A stretch of 61,501 nt of DNA from Candidatus Cloacimonadota bacterium. GTDB lineage: Bacteria > Cloacimonadota > Cloacimonadia > Cloacimonadales > TCS61. A program made the translations under genes and the position numbers. The stretch covers positions 1 through 61,501 of the forward strand of contig JASUTE010000009.1 in the NCBI GenBank assembly GCA_030445745.1. Direction: 5' to 3'. The notes beneath the pieces were generated by a model, which did not search any database, was not told where the DNA came from, and saw only the letters and a list, made by a program, of their open reading frames with translations. The first letter of the stretch is position 1, and each line of letters opens with the position of its first letter. Below, piece after piece: positions 26,328 to 34,638 of the stretch.

Positions 26328-26732
26328 ATGAGTTTGGTCAATGTATCTGAAGGAGCATCGCTGGCTTTGCATGGCATGGCACTAATTGCCCGCCAGCAGC
26401 CGCAAAGGCTATCTGTTAAATATTTAGCAGAGAAATTGCATGCTTCCCAGGCACATTTAGCCAAGGTTTTTCAAAAACTAAGTAAGGCCAAATTGGTAAA
26501 ATCGGTGCGCGGACCTACAGGGGGATTCCAACTTAACAAACCAGCTGACCAGATCACTTTCTGGGATATTTTCCGAGTGATTGATGGTGATAAAGAGCTG
26601 GGCGGATGTCCTTTTGGTAAAGAGTATTGCGCTTTTCATACTTGTATTTTCAGTAAAGAATTGAACCGTATTTCCCAGGATATTTATGAAACTTTTAATA
26701 AGATGAAGTTAAGTGATTTTGTTGGCAGCTAA
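26328..26732 (+). CDS. Rrf2-family Fe-S type transcriptional regulator
   Basis: The 134-residue protein has the Rrf2 winged helix (SVKYLAEKLHASQAHLAKVFQKL, then VRGPTGGFQL). A C-terminal cysteine cluster follows (C-x6-C-x4-C in GGCPFGKEYCAFHTC). In IscR, NsrR and relatives, three cysteines in this loop hold an iron-sulfur cluster that senses iron-sulfur status, nitric oxide or redox; here the spacing differs slightly from both. The gene is followed by a cupin and an hcp remnant. Control of hybrid-cluster protein by Rrf2/NsrR-type regulators is common, so a nitrosative-stress role is inferred. AAGGAG precedes the start. Confidence 0.88.
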   Translation: MSLVNVSEGASLALHGMALIARQQPQRLSVKYLAEKLHASQAHLAKVFQKLSKAKLVKSVRGPTGGFQLNKPADQITFWDIFRVIDGDKELGGCPFGKEYCAFHTCIFSKELNRISQDIYETFNKMKLSDFVGS

Positions 26733-26781
26733 AAATTTTTTTGCCGGCAAATAGGTATTAGGGTACTTAAAAGGAGGTTTA

Positions 26782-27141
26782 GTGAAGGTTACTAATTTCC
26801 AAAATCAAAATAAGGTGAAAAACCCACACGGAATTACTTCACACAAAATGTACGATAGGCCGGAAGGGCTGATTATGCATTTACAGCTGGCTGCAGGCGA
26901 AAAACTGAAACCGCATATCACGCCTGTGAACGTAGCATTTTATGTATTAGAAGGAAATCCTACTATCATGGTGGGAGAAGAAAAAGTGAAGGTCAAGAAA
27001 GATGATATTGTAGAAAGTCCCAAAGATATTGTGCACTGCATCTATAATGAAACAGATAGGCCGGTACGAGTTTTAGCGATAAAAATGCCTAAACCTACCA
27101 CTAAAACTATCTTTGTTGAGGAAGAAGAGAGACATAATTAG
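26782..27141 (+). CDS. Small single-domain cupin protein
   Basis: The start codon is GTG at 26782 behind AAGGAGG. The 119-residue protein is a one-domain cupin: KPHITPVNVAFYVLEGNP for motif 1, VKKDDIVESPKDIVHCIYN for motif 2, and KMPKPT at the end. Metal-binding histidines are only partly canonical. It lies 49 bases after the Rrf2 gene and 36 bases before the hcp remnant, so it belongs to that regulon. The ligand is unknown. Confidence 0.8.
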   Translation: MKVTNFQNQNKVKNPHGITSHKMYDRPEGLIMHLQLAAGEKLKPHITPVNVAFYVLEGNPTIMVGEEKVKVKKDDIVESPKDIVHCIYNETDRPVRVLAIKMPKPTTKTIFVEEEERHN

Positions 27142-27177
27142 AATAGACGAGAGTAAATGTAATATAAGGAGGAATTT

Positions 27178-27620
27178 ATGAGTATGTTTTGTTATCAATG
27201 TCAGGAAACTTTGGGAAACAAGGGCTGTACCGTGAATGGAGTTTGTGGAAAGAAAGGTGATGTAGCCAATTTGCAGGATTTGCTTTTATACAGCATTAAG
27301 GGGCTAATGATCTGGCGGAAAGATGTACCTTTGGAAGTTAGAAAAAAGTATCACCAAGAATGCAGTCAATTCGATGAATTCATCGTAGCTAAGCTATTTT
27401 CAACTATTACCAACACAAATTTCAGCAGGGAATATTTTGAAGAAGCTATTTTAGCAACTTTGTACTGCTAGCATTACTTTACTTAGGGGTGAAGAATATT
27501 CACCTGGGACCGACCCTACCAGCTTTCTTATCGCCAAATGTTACCAAGGTTCTGGTAGAAAAATTCAATATTGCTGGAATATCCGATGTAGAAGAAGATA
27601 TGAAAGAGATGATAGGGTAG
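27178..27620 (+). pseudogene. hcp: Hybrid-cluster protein (hydroxylamine reductase) with large internal deletion and frameshift
   Basis: The first 97 codons encode an Hcp N-terminus with the Fe-S cysteines (MFCYQCQET, then C at GCTVNGVCG) and end at a TAG at 27469. From 27471, in a different frame, 49 codons encode the conserved Hcp C-terminus ([20 protein letters not shown], then SPNV, ending in TAG at 27618). About 390-400 residues that carry the hybrid-cluster ligands are missing, given the family length of about 540. A strong AAGGAGG precedes the start. The enzyme cannot be active; a misassembly is the only alternative. Confidence 0.9.
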
Positions 27621-27646
27621 AGAATGAAAAAAATGTCAGGTAGGAA

Positions 27647-28265
27647 TTACCTGCCTGGCGTTTTTTTAATTTTATCCAAGTTCTCAAATATTTTATGAAC
27701 ATTACATTTCGTATTACCAGATTGTTTTTGCAGCCACTTAGAGTTGTTAATGGCATCTTGCATATATGGTAGCAATTCTCTATAAATGTCATGATTGTTA
27801 AAAAAGGACCTTGATTTATCATAATCTTTGAAAATTGATGTTTTATTTAGATTTTTTAGCTCTTTAATCATTTCTTTACATTTATGAAATTCACCACTTT
27901 TCTTATCAAAATGTAATAAAAACCAGATTTCAAAGCAAGGATGTTGTTCCAAAATTACAATTTGTTTTTTAATTTTTTTAAAAATCTTATTTTTCTGATT
28001 TTGATATGCTCTATAAATTTTATCGTTACTCTGTATTACATCCAGTTCAATAAGACAAAATACAATATCATATTCATCTTTAATTAGATTTTCTGCTTTT
28101 TTTAAAAATATATTTATAGTTTGAATTCTTTGGTTTTTCAGGTTTAACTTTTAAATTGTAGCTTTCATTTTTTTTAACACTTTTAAAATAAAACCATTCG
28201 GAGCTACCTTCTCCTACAATTGCAACTGTTTTTCGGGTACTAAGCTTTTTAGGTCTTCTAGGCAT
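27647..28265 (-). pseudogene. rloB: RloB-like protein, single frameshift
   Basis: The first part (from 28265) has a basic N-terminus, then VAIVGEGSSEWFYFKSVKK, as in RloB. It runs out of frame near 28134-28138, an A5 run on the minus strand. Removing one A restores a continuous product of about 205 residues with NIFLKKAENLI, DEYDIVFCLIELDVI and the diagnostic HPCFEIWFLLHF. RloB is a Toprim-like protein paired with the RloA ATPase. It starts 2 bases after the rloA stop. The shift may be a true mutation, a phase-variable tract or an assembly error. Confidence 0.8.
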
Positions 28266-28267
28266 TG

Positions 28268-29566
28268 TTAATCCTTCTTTAAAAATATACTTCCAATGTT
28301 TGGTTTAGCCCCAAATTTTCCAGCTTTATAAGCTTTTAGATAGTCCATACCTTTGCGAATATCTGTAGATTTAAAATCTGCTAAAGAATAAAGTTCAGTA
28401 GCTCCGGCTTCATTTTTTTCAGTAAACCAAATTACATCTCTTCGTACTTCGTCAGGATCAGACATAAAATCTAAACTATGAGAAGTAATTATAAGCTGAG
28501 AAGCTGGCGAATTAGCTAAAAATGTGTTAATATAATAATTTATTAGGTCTGGATGCAAGCTTCGCTCAATTTCATCTATCAGTAAGATCCTATCATTGCT
28601 AATTATTTCATTTAGAGGCCCACCCAAACCGAAAAATCTTTTAGTACCTTCAGATTCTTTGTCAAAATTTAATGGTATTAAATTTTGCTTTTCCTCGTTG
28701 ATAATATCATGCATAAACAGAAGTTCTCTGCTTTTTAGAGTCTCCTCGGCTAAAATATCATTTTTTACTTTTTCAGGTATATTAGCGTCATCTGAAATAT
28801 ACTTTCTAAGATTGTCATCTACTTTTATTGTTTGTTCTTTTATTTCTAAATCGTTAATGTTAAAATCTGCCTTTTGTAGCAAATCAACTATTAAATTTTT
28901 ACAATTTATATTTTCCTCTATTTTATTCATTGTCCATATATCTAATCTTGTGTTATGTCTAATGATAGGTAACATCTGTTTCTTAAACCAATCAAAGACG
29001 TTATATAGTACTTCTGATTTTATGTTAGTAACTTGTAGTGCTGAAAGTAATGTCATAGAATTTACGGTATTAGTTTCTAAAGCATCTTTAAATTTCTTTT
29101 CTAATTTTACAGTTTTATGGGTACCAAATTTAATATTACCTAAATTCCTATGATATACTTCTACAGGTTGTCCGCTTGGATAATATTCAAGTATTTCTTC
29201 CTTAATTTGAAATCTACTTAATTTAACTAAGTAATGATGTTTTATCTTGTTATGAAAAAAGAAGATTTCAAATTCTCCAGGTTTTTTAGTTGTTTCTTCA
29301 TCAAATGCGAATGGTTCAAATCCTGTTTCATCTTCCATTTCTCTTGGTTTTATTGCTATATGTCGAAGAAAAGATAAAGCTCTTAAAATATTAGTTTTAC
29401 CAGAGGCATTTGATCCATACAAGATGGCAAATTTTAATAATTTAATCTTGGGTGTTAATTGATGGCAATAATATTCTTCATTTGTTGTGTCAGAAGTTGG
29501 CTCAAATGATAAAGTTTGTTTTTCTTTAAACGATCTATAATTCGAAACCGAGAATTCTAAAATCAT
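28268..29566 (-). CDS. rloA: RloA-like AAA ATPase (ABC/SMC-type, AAA_15/AAA_21)
   Basis: The start is set at the ATG ending at 29566 (MILEFSVSNYRSF), behind GGAGGA; the upstream in-frame ATG lies within that ribosome site. The 432-residue protein has the typical YRSFKE start, Walker A YGSNASGKTNIL near residue 50, a signature-like region, Walker B LLIDEIERSLHP and the switch ITSHSLDFM. RloA/RloB were first noted as ORFs linked to type I restriction loci and resemble OLD-type and abortive-infection ATPases. A phage-defence role is inferred. No restriction gene is in the window. Confidence 0.88.
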   Translation of the reverse strand: MILEFSVSNYRSFKEKQTLSFEPTSDTTNEEYYCHQLTPKIKLLKFAILYGSNASGKTNILRALSFLRHIAIKPREMEDETGFEPFAFDEETTKKPGEFEIFFFHNKIKHHYLVKLSRFQIKEEILEYYPSGQPVEVYHRNLGNIKFGTHKTVKLEKKFKDALETNTVNSMTLLSALQVTNIKSEVLYNVFDWFKKQMLPIIRHNTRLDIWTMNKIEENINCKNLIVDLLQKADFNINDLEIKEQTIKVDDNLRKYISDDANIPEKVKNDILAEETLKSRELLFMHDIINEEKQNLIPLNFDKESEGTKRFFGLGGPLNEIISNDRILLIDEIERSLHPDLINYYINTFLANSPASQLIITSHSLDFMSDPDEVRRDVIWFTEKNEAGATELYSLADFKSTDIRKGMDYLKAYKAGKFGAKPNIGSIFLKKD

Positions 29567-29583
29567 TATTTCCTCCATTATTA

Positions 29584-29609
29584 TTGCATTATTTGCAAAA
29601 ACAATGCAA
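29584..29609. promoter_or_regulatory. Inverted repeat upstream of rloA
   Basis: TTGCATT (29584-29590) and AATGCAA (29603-29609) form a perfect 7-base dyad with 12-base spacing, 17 bases before the rloA start. It could bind a dimeric regulator. Confidence 0.4.
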
Positions 29610-29631
29610 AAATGATGTTAAAAAGATATAT

Positions 29632-29637
29632 TGTCAA
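29632..29637 (-). promoter_or_regulatory. -35-like TTGACA box for rloAB
   Basis: TTGACA on the minus strand ends 65 bases before the rloA ATG, and the dyad 29584-29609 lies between. Confidence 0.35.
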
Positions 29638-29679
29638 GTTTATTATAATTTCTATTAAATATTATGGAGTTCAGACACG

Positions 29680-29710
29680 AAAAAAAGGGCTTCCAATTAC
29701 GGAAACCCTT
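29680..29710 (-). terminator. Rho-independent terminator of ppiC
   Basis: On the minus strand a GGGTTTCC stem pairs with GGAAGCCC (one mismatch position) around a 6-base loop. A run of seven T follows. It starts 16 bases after the ppiC stop. Confidence 0.8.
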
Positions 29711-29725
29711 CTATTTTTAAGATAT

Positions 29726-30466
29726 TTACATCTTTTCTACTTCGTATTTTTCTTTCAGTTCATTCACTTTTTGGGTGTAAACCTGGCGCTGTTTGGCAGA
29801 GAGCAGATCTTTTTGAACACGTTCTTTTACGTCTTCAAACTTAGCTTCTACAGCTTCTTTTTTGTCGTGCAGCTTAATGATGTGATAACCGAATTGAGTT
29901 TTCACAGGCTGGCTAATTGAGCCAACTTCCATATTGAAAACAGCGTTATCATATTCAGGAACCATCTGTCCGCGCGGATACATTCCCAATTTGCCGCCTT
30001 TTTGTTTGGAAGGGCATTTGGAATATTTTTGAGCTGCTTCGGCAAAATCGATCTCTTCTTTTTGCAGCATATCATAGATCTCTTGGCATTTTTCTTGATT
30101 GTCTACTAAGATATGGCTGGTATCGGCAGATTCTGCTGTTCCATACTTGTCTTTGTTTTCTTCGAAATATTTTTTCACTTCAGCTTCAGTTACATCTACC
30201 GCATACAGGGTTTTGTTAATGTTCATCTGGGTAAGCAGAATCTCTTTCATGCGCTGCATTTCATTTTTGAATTCCGGGGTGGTGTCCAAATCGCTGTTCT
30301 GGGCATCTGCTAGGAATAAATTTTGGTTGATAAGTTCATTCAAGATCTGTTTGCGGCCAGCTTCGTTATCGAATTGAGCAGCACGCTGTGGTCCTAAACT
30401 TTTAATAAATTGATCTACATGTTCTTTGGTTATTTCTTTTCCGTTTACTTTTGCTAAAACTTGCAT
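29726..30466 (-). CDS. Parvulin-type peptidyl-prolyl isomerase (PpiC/PrsA-like)
   Basis: The start is placed at the ATG ending at 30466 (MQVLAKVNGKEIT), behind TGGAG; the longer frame adds ten unlikely residues. The 246-residue protein has an N-terminal helical SurA/PrsA-like chaperone part and a rotamase domain from about residue 120. Rotamase motifs are SADTSHILVDNQEK, the GGKLGMYPRGQMVPEYDNAVF block and FGYHIIKLHDK. No signal peptide is seen, so it appears cytoplasmic, unlike PrsA or SurA. It is transcribed alone between a TTGACA box and a terminator. Confidence 0.9.
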   Translation of the reverse strand: MQVLAKVNGKEITKEHVDQFIKSLGPQRAAQFDNEAGRKQILNELINQNLFLADAQNSDLDTTPEFKNEMQRMKEILLTQMNINKTLYAVDVTEAEVKKYFEENKDKYGTAESADTSHILVDNQEKCQEIYDMLQKEEIDFAEAAQKYSKCPSKQKGGKLGMYPRGQMVPEYDNAVFNMEVGSISQPVKTQFGYHIIKLHDKKEAVEAKFEDVKERVQKDLLSAKQRQVYTQKVNELKEKYEVEKM

Positions 30467-30516
30467 TAAAACTCCATTTCTATTTTTATGTGACAAATAA
30501 ATGAGTACAGCAGATA

Positions 30517-30522
30517 TGTCAA
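30517..30522 (-). promoter_or_regulatory. -35-like TTGACA box for ppiC
   Basis: TTGACA on the minus strand ends 50 bases before the chosen ATG. TATTTG follows after exactly 17 bases. Confidence 0.45.
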
Positions 30523-30676
30523 ACGTAATTTATTTTAAAAAAATAAGTTAGATGTTTTGGGATTTGTTAGGAAGCAGACGCCGATTTTCCTACAAAGAGA
30601 TATTTTTGCTGTTTTTGGGAAAATTATCTTGTCAAACTTGGTTGACTACAGATTATTCTAGTTAGAATATGATAAA

Positions 30677-30868
30677 ATGAGTTGCAAACAAGATGAGATA
30701 AAAACCAAAAATTTGCTGGTTATGTTAAAAATTGGTGGCATGCGTGTTGGTTTGGTAGCCCTTGTTCACGATGCTTTACTCTACATGATAGTAGCTTTCA
30801 CCAATAATTTGAAAGCTTACAGCGGTGATGATATCGAAATTACTATTCGTGCTTCGCAGCAGAAATGA
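30677..30868 (+). CDS. Doubtful 63-residue ORF
   Basis: An ATG-initiated frame of 63 codons with a hydrophobic middle and a DDIEITIRASQQ end. No Shine-Dalgarno is seen and no family is recognised. It lies in the 460-base gap between ppiC and the ferredoxin gene, which otherwise holds only promoter-like boxes. It may be a decayed gene or chance. Confidence 0.2.
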   Translation: MSCKQDEIKTKNLLVMLKIGGMRVGLVALVHDALLYMIVAFTNNLKAYSGDDIEITIRASQQK

Positions 30869-30877
30869 AATTTTAAA

Positions 30878-30883
30878 TTGACA
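30878..30883 (+). promoter_or_regulatory. -35-like TTGACA box for the ferredoxin gene
   Basis: TTGACA ends 46 bases before the ferredoxin ATG. AAATTTT follows at 17 bases and no TATAAT is seen. Confidence 0.4.
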
Positions 30884-30929
30884 ATTATTGAGATATAGGC
30901 AAATTTTACTTTAAAAGAAGGAGGAAGCA

Positions 30930-31112
30930 ATGGCTCATGTAATAAAAAAAGATGAATGTATAAATTGTGCTGCCTGTGAAGGGGTGTGCCCAGTTGGTTG
31001 TATTTCTGAAGTAGATGAGAAACGGGTAATTGACTCAGAAGAATGTATAGATTGCGGAGCTTGCAAAGAGGTTTGTCCGGTTAATTGTATTTTAGCGCCA
31101 GACGAACAGTAG
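30930..31112 (+). CDS. 2[4Fe-4S] ferredoxin
   Basis: The 60-residue protein has two clostridial-type cluster motifs: CINCAACEGVCPVGCI near residues 11-26 and CIDCGACKEVCPVNCI near residues 39-54. Each gives C-x2-C-x2-C-x3-CP. It is a soluble low-potential electron carrier for fermentative enzymes and could supply or accept electrons for the transhydrogenase-like complex encoded next, on the other strand. A strong AGGAGG lies upstream. Confidence 0.95.
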   Translation: MAHVIKKDECINCAACEGVCPVGCISEVDEKRVIDSEECIDCGACKEVCPVNCILAPDEQ

Positions 31113-31184
31113 TTTTTTTAGCTAACTTTTCTTGCAATTTTTTCAAATCTGCTTACAGATATTTTTTACATTCTAAAAACAATG

Positions 31185-31213
31185 AAGCCGCTCGAGTATA
31201 ACCCGCGCGGCTT
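31185..31213. terminator. Bidirectional terminator between the ferredoxin gene and the redox operon
   Basis: AAGCCGC (31185-31191) pairs with GCGGCTT (31207-31213). T-rich sequence flanks both sides on the outgoing strands. It lies between two convergent genes and probably serves both. Confidence 0.65.
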
Positions 31214-31218
31214 TGTTT

Positions 31219-34200
31219 CTATTTCGATTTTATCCTATTTTTATAGTCGATCATCATTTTTTTCTGTAGATTATTTTGTTTCAACAATTCCAGTTTTACC
31301 TCTTCCACGCTGTACAGAAATTCATGAAGTTCTTCATTAGTAAGAGATTTTTTCTGGGGTTGTTGCTGCATTATTATTTCTGCTTGCTTTAGGTACTGAG
31401 ACAAAGAAGTATCTTTTTTCTTTAAAATTCCAGCTTTATAAAGCATATCAGCTGTCTTTTGTAATTTATGCGAATTTAAAGCATTCTTAAAATAAGTTAC
31501 TTGTCCATCATTGGCTATTGCAGTTCCTTCAACTTCCAAATAGGAAGGTATAGGAAGCAACATATTACTAATATCATAATCATCTTGATGGGTTTGCATA
31601 GAAACTATGAATTTACTGTGACTGATTAGTTTTTTTTGTTCTTCACAAGGCAGCTCACCATAAAGTAGCACAAAGTCATAAATAGCAGCTTTACCAGCAG
31701 GGATTCCCATTTTTTGCAATCCTTTCAAATTGGCAAAATGAGATGTAGGCAACACACCTGAACCAGCTTCGAAATTACACACTATACTGGCCAGAACCCA
31801 CAGATTCCAGATAGCCTCTTCAGTTATATGATCGCGGCTGTATAAAAACAAGGTTTTGGCGGGTAGATCCAGGTTGATTACCTCTTTTTCCTCTTCTTCT
31901 TCTTCATTATCGTAGTAATATTCCAAGATTTTTTCCAGCACATTCACGATCGGTTCGTCATCAAATAGTTCATCGGCAAATTCGTTGAAATCTTTATGTT
32001 CGTCAGTAATCATTATAAGTTTTTTTCCTTGGCGCTGCTGGGTGCGGATGAGGGTGCGCAAGGTCTGGCTTATTTTACCTACAATAACTATGTTTTCGGC
32101 TTCTTCTAAATCTTTGTAAGTCTTCTGTTCACTTGCCTGCAGCATATCGGCAAAACTATGTTTGTAGGAAAGAGAAGAGATAGTAGCGCCAATATTTTCG
32201 GCCGCTTTTTTCAGCATCAAGATTTCTTCATTACTGCTAGTGGGAGATACGTAAATATGTTTGCTTTTAGCTTCTTGCCATTTTTGTTTCATAGTGTGGG
32301 TTGCTTGGGAAGCTGGGATTGGTTGCCAATTTTGTTCTTGTCTCACATAAGTTTCATCTATACGGCTTTCGTCATCGTAGATTTGCCAGCCAAATTTACC
32401 GTAGAAACAGAGGTTACGACCATTGAAACCTGCATCGGTAGCTGGCCGGATTTGGGTTATGCGGTCTCCCTGTTTTTCAATTTCAATTTTGCAGCCAGTA
32501 CCGCATAAACCACAGTTTTGAGTAATGATTTCACTGGGATGAGGATTAAGCTTATAGTTTTGATTTTTGGGAAGTAAAGCACCAACCGGACATACTTCTA
32601 TACATTTTCCACAGGCTTCGCAGGTGGTTAAAGAAAGGCTTTCACCAAATTCTGGTGCTACATAACTGGCAAAACCACGATAAATATAACCTAATACTCC
32701 GGGTCCTTGTACTTCAGCACAAATGCGTACACATCTTCCGCATTTTATACATTTGTTGGCATCACGCCGAATGTAGGGATGAGAGTCATCAATAGGATGC
32801 TGATTTTTGGCACCAATGAACAAATCGACGTCTACCTGGTAATCCGTGGCAAATTTACGTAAATCACAAGTTTCATTTACCTGGCAGCCGCATTCCAAGC
32901 AACGTTTAGCTTCTTTTGGTGCTTCTTCTTTCTCGAAACCCAATTCAACCTCTTTAAAATTTGTAGCACGTTTTTTAGCAGCTAATTCTGGCATCTGTAG
33001 TCTGTTCTCTTTTTCATATTGTTCATATTGGGTAGGGTCAACATCAGCTAATTTTTTCTCTTTTACAGAATTAAATACTTTTACTGGATCCAGCATAATT
33101 TTGCCTTTTAAATAGCGATCGATTGCTGTAGCAGCTTTACGGCCATCGGCTATAGCTTCAATGGCTGTGGCTGGTCCCCTGCGGAAATCACCTCCAGCAA
33201 AGATGTTCTTCATGCCCAAATACATGGTGTATTCATCTGCTTGTGCTGTAGCCCAGCGAGTTAGTGGAATTTCTTTGCCATCGATATGATTTTCCTTTTC
33301 CGCCAAAAAATCTACATCGGGGCGCTGAGATATTGCAGCTATCACAGTATCAAATTTTTCTTCAAAAAATTTTCCCGTTGGTTCGGGACGTCTTCTGCCA
33401 CTATCGTCTGGTTTTCCCAGTTTCATTTTTTCAAATTTTATCTTGGTGAGCTGGCCTTTTGTATTACCGAAATTCTCTACCGGGTTGGTTAAGAAATAGA
33501 ATTTGACACCTTCTTCTTCGGCTGCATCTACTTCATAATCTTCTGCTGGCATCTCTTTGCGAGTACGGCGATAAGCCAGGGTTACCTCTGAACCCAATCT
33601 TACGGCAGTTCTAGCACAATCTATGGCTGTATTTCCACCTCCAATTATGGCGACTTTTTTCCCCAGTTTTGGTTTATTTCCTAAGGCGTGTTCTTTTAGG
33701 AAGTCAACGCCAAGCAAGCAACCTTCCAAATTGCTGCCTTTAGCACGCATGGGAACTGCTTTTTGGGCACCCAATGCCAAGAAAACAGCATCGTAGTCGT
33801 CGCTAAGTTGCGACAGGGTTATTTTTTCACCTACCGGAGTATTGGTCTTAATTTTCATGCCATTGGTACACATTAATTTTATCTCTTTATCCAATATTTT
33901 TTTGGGAAGGCGATATTCAGGGATTCCGTAGCGCAGCCAGCCGCCAGGTTCGGGCGCTGCTTCGAAAACGGTTACGTCGTGTCCATTGTTACTAAGATAA
34001 TACCCGCAGGTTAACCCAGCAGGACCTCCGCCTACAATTGCTACTTTTTTCCCACTAGCTTTGGCTTTTTCAGGAGTCCAAGTCCAGTCATTGTTCAAAT
34101 CGAAATCGGCGGCATATCTTTTTAACTGTCGGATGGCGATAGGTTCATCTACCAAAGTACGCCGGCATTCGTCTTCACAAAAAGCAGGGCAGACACGGCC

Positions 34201-34623
34201 AATTGAAAGGGGCATAGGCAGATTTTCCTTTATCACCTTCACCGCTTCGTGGTATTGTTCGTTAGCAATGTGCGAAACATAGGTTTGCACATCAACATTA
34301 TCGGGGCAAGTTAGCTTGCAAGGTGCTACGCAATCGGCATAATGATCAGAAAGCAACAATTCCAACGCCATTTTACGTGCTTGGTGTACTTCTTTAGAAT
34401 CGGTTATAATTTCCATGCCATCTGCAACATTGGTACCGCAGGAGGTTACAAATCCCTTTCTGCCTTTTACCTGTACAGCGCATACCCAGCAGGAGCCAAA
34501 AGGTTTAAGCTCGGAGTCGTGGCACAAAGTAGGTATTTCTATACCATTTTCATTGGCAACTTCTAATATGGTTTTTCCTTCATCGGTTTTTACTTCTTTA
34601 TTATTTAATTTTATAGTTATCAT
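31219..34623 (-). CDS. GltD/NfnB-NuoG fusion flavoprotein, StnC-like large subunit
   Basis: The 1134-residue protein combines several modules. An N-terminal [2Fe-2S] NuoG-type domain (C34, C45, C48, C62) comes first. A GltD/NfnB-type N-terminal Fe-S segment (about 95-155) follows. The flavin/NAD(P) oxidoreductase has GGGPAGL near 200 and GGGNTAID near 330. Then come two [4Fe-4S] motifs (about 625-678) and a molybdopterin-Fe4S4-like motif NCGLCGTGC near 703. A degenerate NuoG-like tail of about 420 residues ends the protein. No hydrogenase H-cluster motif and no clear molybdopterin ligand Cys or Sec is seen. With NuoF- and NuoE-like genes it resembles Sporomusa-type (Stn) electron-bifurcating transhydrogenases, expected to link NADH, NADPH and ferredoxin. 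It is last in the operon, 15 bases after its partner. Confidence 0.8.
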   Translation of the reverse strand: MITIKLNNKEVKTDEGKTILEVANENGIEIPTLCHDSELKPFGSCWVCAVQVKGRKGFVTSCGTNVADGMEIITDSKEVHQARKMALELLLSDHYADCVAPCKLTCPDNVDVQTYVSHIANEQYHEAVKVIKENLPMPLSIGRVCPAFCEDECRRTLVDEPIAIRQLKRYAADFDLNNDWTWTPEKAKASGKKVAIVGGGPAGLTCGYYLSNNGHDVTVFEAAPEPGGWLRYGIPEYRLPKKILDKEIKLMCTNGMKIKTNTPVGEKITLSQLSDDYDAVFLALGAQKAVPMRAKGSNLEGCLLGVDFLKEHALGNKPKLGKKVAIIGGGNTAIDCARTAVRLGSEVTLAYRRTRKEMPAEDYEVDAAEEEGVKFYFLTNPVENFGNTKGQLTKIKFEKMKLGKPDDSGRRRPEPTGKFFEEKFDTVIAAISQRPDVDFLAEKENHIDGKEIPLTRWATAQADEYTMYLGMKNIFAGGDFRRGPATAIEAIADGRKAATAIDRYLKGKIMLDPVKVFNSVKEKKLADVDPTQYEQYEKENRLQMPELAAKKRATNFKEVELGFEKEEAPKEAKRCLECGCQVNETCDLRKFATDYQVDVDLFIGAKNQHPIDDSHPYIRRDANKCIKCGRCVRICAEVQGPGVLGYIYRGFASYVAPEFGESLSLTTCEACGKCIEVCPVGALLPKNQNYKLNPHPSEIITQNCGLCGTGCKIEIEKQGDRITQIRPATDAGFNGRNLCFYGKFGWQIYDDESRIDETYVRQEQNWQPIPASQATHTMKQKWQEAKSKHIYVSPTSSNEEILMLKKAAENIGATISSLSYKHSFADMLQASEQKTYKDLEEAENIVIVGKISQTLRTLIRTQQRQGKKLIMITDEHKDFNEFADELFDDEPIVNVLEKILEYYYDNEEEEEEKEVINLDLPAKTLFLYSRDHITEEAIWNLWVLASIVCNFEAGSGVLPTSHFANLKGLQKMGIPAGKAAIYDFVLLYGELPCEEQKKLISHSKFIVSMQTHQDDYDISNMLLPIPSYLEVEGTAIANDGQVTYFKNALNSHKLQKTADMLYKAGILKKKDTSLSQYLKQAEIIMQQQPQKKSLTNEELHEFLYSVEEVKLELLKQNNLQKKMMIDYKNRIKSK

Positions 34624-34638
34624 ACAGGTCCATCCCCT

